Source: UBA5359 sp028699365 [NCBI: bacterium] (GTDB taxonomy: Bacteria > UBP13 > UBA5359). From it: 10,156 bases of DNA. The stretch is from positions 1 through 10,156 of the forward strand of contig JAQVUQ010000063.1 of the NCBI GenBank assembly GCA_028699365.1, read 5' to 3'. This document shows, one piece after another, positions 7,103 to 10,156 of the stretch. Within the stretch, counting starts at the first letter, position 1. Each line of letters opens with the position of its first letter. Under the pieces are notes generated by a model. That model did no database searches, was not told the DNA's origin, and saw only the letters and a program-made list of their open reading frames with translations. The position numbers and the translations under genes were made by a program.

Positions 7103-7112
7103 TGCAATTACC
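7097..7112. repeat. Direct repeat 2 of the cysK control region
   Basis: TGTCAATGCAATTACC, the partner of 7040-7055, with starts 57 bp apart. On the minus strand the shared element is GGTAATTRCAYTGACA, and here its last bases form the cysK -35. A protein bound here would block the promoter. Confidence 0.5.
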
Positions 7113-7184
7113 CCATTCGCAAGATATTACCCTATAGAGCAAAATCTGGCATGGTAAATTACTGTCTTTAGGCCCCTTCAACGA

Positions 7185-7213
7185 TTGACGGTGTATAGGC
7201 CGGATGGTTTAAT
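7185..7213 (+). promoter_or_regulatory. Sigma-A-like promoter of the corrinoid protein gene
   Basis: TTGACG (7185-7190), 17 bases, TTTAAT (7208-7213): 5/6 in both boxes with ideal spacing. It predicts a leader of roughly 55 bases before the TTG start. I see no cobalamin riboswitch in this short leader. Confidence 0.55.
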
Positions 7214-7260
7214 AGGTAAAGATAAGATTATGTGCGGTCTGGCGACTACACGAAAGTATT

Positions 7261-7268
7261 AAGGAGGG
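7261..7268 (+). promoter_or_regulatory. Strong ribosome binding site for a TTG start
   Basis: AAGGAGGG, a near-perfect anti-Shine-Dalgarno complement, ends six bases before TTG 7275. It fixes the start of the corrinoid protein at a TTG codon. Confidence 0.8.
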
Positions 7269-7274
7269 ATAAAA

Positions 7275-7910
7275 TTGTCTATTGTTAACGAGATAAGCGA
7301 AGCCCTGTTGGTGGGCAACGCCGCCAAGGTCAAGGAACTGACGGAGAAGGCTCTGGGCGAGGGAGTCAGCCCCAAGGACATCATTCAGCAGGGACTCATA
7401 CCCGGCATGGGTGTTGTAGGCGTGAAATTCAAAAACAACGAATACTACGTGCCCGAGGTTCTGATTGCGGCCAGAGCCATGCATGCCGGTCTGAACATCG
7501 TCAAGCCCATGCTGGCTGACAGCGGCATGGAGCCGGTAGGCAGAATTGCCATCGGCACCGTCAAGGGAGATTTGCACGATATCGGCAAGAATCTGGTGGC
7601 TATGATGCTGGAAGGCGCCGGCTTCGATGTCAATGACCTGGGTATTGATGTAACGGCCGATAAATTTGTCGAGGTGGTTAAGGACGGAAGCGTTGATGTG
7701 ATTGCCATGTCCGCGTTGCTGACAACCACGATGCCCTCCATGGCCGATACCATTAAAGCCCTCGAGGCTGCCGGCCTGCGCGACAAGGTCAAGATAATGA
7801 TCGGCGGTGCCCCCGTTACGCAAAATTACGCCGATGAGATCGGCGCTGACGGCTATTCAGCCGATGCCGCTTCCGCCGTTGATACGGCCAAGGAACTGAT
7901 GGGCGTGTAA
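7275..7910 (+). CDS. Corrinoid (B12-binding) methyl-carrier protein of the MtmC/MtbC/MttC type
   Basis: A 211-aa cobalamin-binding protein that carries a methyl group between a substrate methyltransferase and a second methyltransferase, acting in the cytoplasm. Residues 1-85 form the helical B12-binding-2 cap (MSIVNEISEALL ... EVLIAARAMHAGL). Residues about 88-211 form the Rossmann-like B12 domain with the lower-ligand motif D99-x-H101-x-x-G104. The Ser146 motif (SALLTTT) and the GGAPVT loop at 177-182 also contact the cofactor in this family. The TTG start is set by a perfect ribosome site. The gene stands alone: its own promoter lies upstream, an intrinsic terminator follows, and no methyltransferase (MttB, MtbB, MtaB or MtrH) or reductive activase lies in the window. 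Its substrate (methylamine, methoxyl, methanol or betaine) therefore cannot be named. Confidence 0.92.
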   Translation: MSIVNEISEALLVGNAAKVKELTEKALGEGVSPKDIIQQGLIPGMGVVGVKFKNNEYYVPEVLIAARAMHAGLNIVKPMLADSGMEPVGRIAIGTVKGDLHDIGKNLVAMMLEGAGFDVNDLGIDVTADKFVEVVKDGSVDVIAMSALLTTTMPSMADTIKALEAAGLRDKVKIMIGGAPVTQNYADEIGADGYSADAASAVDTAKELMGV

Positions 7911-7931
7911 CCCTCTCAGGCAATACGAAGC

Positions 7932-7966
7932 GAAAAGCAGGGATGGGTCACCATCCCTGCTTTTCT
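7932..7966 (+). terminator. Rho-independent terminator after the corrinoid protein gene
   Basis: A perfect 15-bp stem around loop GTCA: GAAAAGCAGGGATGG (7932-7946) pairs with CCATCCCTGCTTTTC (7951-7965). The TTTTCT at the end of the right arm supplies the T-tract. It lies 21 bp after the stop codon. Confidence 0.88.
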
Positions 7967-7970
7967 GTAT

Positions 7971-8057
7971 CCTGAACTCCTGAACCTGCAAATGTGCCTC
8001 CACGCTTAACAACCGGCTTGCACTTCTGACTTCTTGACTTCTGACTTCTGTCTTCTA
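7971..8057. repeat. Heptad repeat element, intergenic copy B
   Basis: Starts with CCTGAACTCCTGAACCTGCA, related to the CTCCTGA/ACCTGCA units of copy A. It continues through the shared core (TTAACAAC ... GGCTTGCACTTC) and ends in tandem units ACTTCTG, ACTTCTTG, ACTTCTG, ACTTCTG, TCTTCTA (8022-8057). It fills the gap between the terminator and the sigma-54-like promoter. It codes for nothing recognisable. The type of element is not recognised. Confidence 0.75.
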
Positions 8058-8064
8058 AATATAC

Positions 8065-8081
8065 TTGGCACACATTTTGCC
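8065..8081 (+). promoter_or_regulatory. Candidate sigma-54 (RpoN) -24/-12 promoter
   Basis: TTGGCACACATTTTGCC: the invariant GG (8067-8068) and GC (8079-8080) are exactly 10 bases apart, and the flanks fit the consensus TGGCAC-N5-TTGC. It points at the large secreted protein and would give a leader of about 50 bases. No enhancer-binding activator gene is in the window. Confidence 0.65.
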
Positions 8082-8098
8082 GCCCATACTCACCGCAG

Positions 8099-8116
8099 GA
8101 GCGGTTATCCGCGCTC
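8099..8116 (+). other. Imperfect hairpin in the 5' leader
   Basis: GAGCGG-TTAT-CCGCGCTC can fold into a short stem with a small bulge, 14 bases before the ribosome site GGGAGG (8130-8135). It may be a leader structure or may be chance. Confidence 0.25.
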
Positions 8117-8143
8117 TTAACGACTGATAGGGAGGTATGGGGT

Positions 8144-10156
8144 ATGATTTTCAGAAGGCTGAGAAAGATGTACCTGGCTCTAGCCGTCTTAGTATGCCTG
8201 CAATCGGGACCGGCGTGTCCGTTGCTGCCGGCAGCCGTGTCGGCCGGCCCGAATGCGACGGCTGCAGGGGTGAAGACGGCTATAGCCGTGCCGGTTGATT
8301 ACAGCGGCAGCCGGCCGGGTCTGGACGAGAGGACGGTGGCGGCTTTAGCACGTAATTATGCCGCAGCACATGCTCAAGACAGTATTATATACCTGCGCGG
8401 CAGCAGGGAAGAAGCGCTTATCGAAGCCAGAGAGGCAGGCGCTACAGATCTGATCGTTACAGAGATACTACGCTGTGCTGCGGGTGCATCCAGGACGATT
8501 ACGCTGGAACTGGCACTCTTTGCTTTGGATGTCAAAAGCGGTAAGGTGAAGGCCGCTTCCTTTAGCGCCGGCAACGGCAAGGTTCGCCCCGGCGGTTCCA
8601 CTTCCGCTAATTTACAGATCGATGAAGCCCTGGACAGGGCTTTACGGGCGGCGATTGCCGAATTGGATCGCGGTAAACTGAACAACGGAAGGATCGAAGC
8701 TTGTCTGAGTGGGGAGTATAAGTTGAAGCTGCAATCGCCGGCAAAAGAGGGCGTGAGAGTAGTCTCCTTCAACGGTACCCACGCCAACGGCATAATGAAG
8801 ATCAGAAGTGCCGGCAAACAGGAGGCGACGGCTGAACTGGTGGCGTCATTCTCCACACCTCAGCAGGGAGATGCCGTTCTGGTTCAGACAGGTGACGTAT
8901 CTACCCGACAAAACACCTCCGGCAAATCAAAATGGGTCGTCGGGGCACTGGTTCTTCTGGGCGCGGTAGCTCTATCGGGCAACGGCGGTAACGGAAGCGT
9001 CATGCCGGCAGATGAGGAGTTGACCATTAATATCGTTCCCGGCAACGGCGTTGTCCATCTCAACTGGAGTTCTCCAGCACAGAATCCTGATGCCTATGTC
9101 GTATATCGCAGGATTGCTGTGGCAACGAGTTCCGGTATCGGCAGGACAAGGGCCGGGCGTACAATCTTAAGGCAGACTCGAAACGTGCCTGTTCGGGTTG
9201 AAAGCCAGGAAGAAGGTTCTGCAACTGACAGGCCGTCACCCGATAAACAGGGTTACGAGCGTCTGATTCAAACTGCGGGCAACGTGAATTCTTACGACGA
9301 TTACTCGGTAGTAAATGGAAGCGTGTATGAGTATGGCGTTTCCTATATTAAAAACGGGGTCGAGAGCCGGCTCAGCGTCTGCAGCAGGAGGGCCTGTCCT
9401 GACGGATCTTTACCTGTTGTTACTATAATGACAGGACCTGCTGACGGTTCAGTTATCGATTACAGTGATGTCACGTTTACCTGGCAAGGCGAGGATGCTG
9501 TTACTTCACCTGATAATATACGCTTTGCTTTCTGTATGGATGGTGATCTTCCCGTAAACTATAATGGCGATAGATCGGTAAACTATACCGGTCTGGCCGA
9601 TGGTGTGCATGAATTCAGGATAAGAGCTGTCGATGAGGCCGGCAACGTCGGTGATGTGGTCAGTCGTAGCTTTACCGTTACTACGGGCAACCAGGAGAGG
9701 CATCCTGAAGTTACGATAGAATCGGTTACTCCCAATCCGACGGCCGGCAGCCAGACCGTAACAGTGACAGCCAGGGCTGTCGCTTTCAATGGAGCGGAGA
9801 TCGTTGCCGGATACGTCATTGCGGACAATCCTCTGGTAGGCGATCCCGGTTGGGGCACACTCTCCGTAACACGTCAGCAGGATGGAAGTTATCGCCTTGA
9901 AGGCACTTACGATGTGAGCGGGTTGTCGGAAGGTCAGCACAACATCTATGTGCGTGCCGTAGACAGCCATGAACTATGCAACGTAAGCCAGCCGTTCTCG
10001 ATTCAGGTGAGCGGCGTGAATCCCCCGCCGGTTCAACTGGTACCGGACAGCGGCTTGAGAGAAGCCATACTGGCAAAGCTGGGTTTTTCCGGGGATCACG
10101 AATTGACCGTCGCCGATCTTCAAGGCATGAGCGGAGAACTGTCAGCGCATAATAAG
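8144..10156 (+). CDS. Secreted multidomain protein: CsgG/LpoB-like, FN3/Ig-like modules, LRR start (3' end cut by window)
   Basis: Open for 671 codons to the window edge with no stop. The ATG at 8144 has GGGAGG (8130-8135) eight bases upstream; an ATG at 8137 is out of frame. Residues 1-35 look like a Sec signal peptide (RRLRKMYLALAVLVCLQ ... AAVSAG). Residues about 45-185 resemble the CsgG/LpoB/TolB-like fold (GATDLIVTEIL, ITLELALFALDVKSGKV); the assignment is tentative. Residues 264-280 (WVVGALVLLGAVALSG) are strongly hydrophobic and followed by a Gly/Asn linker. Residues about 292-416 form an FN3-like module (VVHLNWSSP, DAYVVYRR) with a long Arg/Ser/Thr-rich insert. Residues about 422-515 and 523-625 form two Ig-like modules (GVHEFRIRAVDEAGN; GQHNIYVRAVDS). 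Residues 632-671 (DSGLREAILAKLG ... LTVADLQGM) match the cap of internalin-type leucine-rich repeats. It is probably a surface adhesin or envelope scaffold, expressed from the sigma-54-like promoter. Confidence 0.85.
   Translation, partial: MIFRRLRKMYLALAVLVCLQSGPACPLLPAAVSAGPNATAAGVKTAIAVPVDYSGSRPGLDERTVAALARNYAAAHAQDSIIYLRGSREEALIEAREAGATDLIVTEILRCAAGASRTITLELALFALDVKSGKVKAASFSAGNGKVRPGGSTSANLQIDEALDRALRAAIAELDRGKLNNGRIEACLSGEYKLKLQSPAKEGVRVVSFNGTHANGIMKIRSAGKQEATAELVASFSTPQQGDAVLVQTGDVSTRQNTSGKSKWVVGALVLLGAVALSGNGGNGSVMPADEELTINIVPGNGVVHLNWSSPAQNPDAYVVYRRIAVATSSGIGRTRAGRTILRQTRNVPVRVESQEEGSATDRPSPDKQGYERLIQTAGNVNSYDDYSVVNGSVYEYGVSYIKNGVESRLSVCSRRACPDGSLPVVTIMTGPADGSVIDYSDVTFTWQGEDAVTSPDNIRFAFCMDGDLPVNYNGDRSVNYTGLADGVHEFRIRAVDEAGNVGDVVSRSFTVTTGNQERHPEVTIESVTPNPTAGSQTVTVTARAVAFNGAEIVAGYVIADNPLVGDPGWGTLSVTRQQDGSYRLEGTYDVSGLSEGQHNIYVRAVDSHELCNVSQPFSIQVSGVNPPPVQLVPDSGLREAILAKLGFSGDHELTVADLQGMSGELSAHNK

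Noticed and set aside
7191-7274. Cobalamin riboswitch ahead of the corrinoid protein gene
   Set aside because: The predicted leader is only about 55 bases, and I see neither a B12-box-like sequence nor the required helices.
7971-8057. CRISPR array or satellite in the heptad tract
   Set aside because: Units are 7-8 bp with no spacers of constant length and no cas genes nearby.
8503-8520. TGGCACTCTTTGCTTT, resembling a sigma-54 promoter
   Set aside because: GG and GC are 8 bases apart instead of 10, and the site is inside a coding sequence.
8374-8856. 160-codon minus-strand open frame inside the surface-protein gene
   Set aside because: It is rich in Ser/Ala/Leu as expected for an antisense shadow, and the plus-strand frame is continuous through it.

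Overview
The window reads as a piece of chromosome from an anaerobic, Gram-positive-type bacterium, most likely a Clostridia/Peptococcaceae-like member of the Bacillota. The grounds are a MurT-GatD pair (amidation of lipid II, typical of monoderms), a B12-dependent methyl-carrier (corrinoid) protein, strong AGGAGG-type ribosome sites with TTG/GTG starts, and promoter-like sites for sigma-A, a sigma-B-type factor and sigma-54. The lineage is inferred from gene content only. No rRNA, tRNA, CRISPR array, transposase or phage gene was seen.

Layout. Positions 1-845 (+) hold the C-terminal part of an RsbU/SpoIIE-type serine phosphatase. It converges on, and overlaps by 32 bp, a secreted M48 metalloprotease (814-2067, -). 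The protease carries a 7-bp-periodic repeat element inside its coding sequence, just after the signal peptide. Divergent from it is murT-gatD (2171-4319, +), the two subunits of lipid II isoglutaminyl synthase. A regulatory gap (4320-4472) contains a very good sigma-B-type promoter match and two inverted repeats. It leads into a two-gene envelope/stress operon: a small GlsB/YeaQ-type membrane protein (4473-4757) and a two-PRC-barrel protein with three C-terminal repeats (4794-6074). A hairpin at 6060-6084 separates this operon from the convergent cysK (6100-7017, -).

The divergent intergenic region 7018-7274 holds sigma-A-like promoters for cysK and for the corrinoid protein gene (7275-7910, +), plus a 16-bp direct repeat at the cysK promoter. 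After a textbook intrinsic terminator (7932-7966) comes a second copy of the 7-bp-periodic repeat. This is followed by a close match to a sigma-54 -24/-12 promoter, then a large secreted multidomain protein (8144 to the window end, incomplete) with a CsgG/LpoB-like N-terminal domain, a mid-protein hydrophobic segment, FN3/Ig-like modules and the start of an internalin-like leucine-rich-repeat region.

Taken together, the window is dominated by cell-envelope functions: peptidoglycan amidation, a secreted protease, stress-type membrane proteins and a surface protein. Two housekeeping or metabolic genes (cysK and the corrinoid protein) sit among them. The most interesting non-gene signals are the dispersed heptad repeat (one coding copy, one intergenic copy) and the two alternative-sigma-factor promoter candidates.
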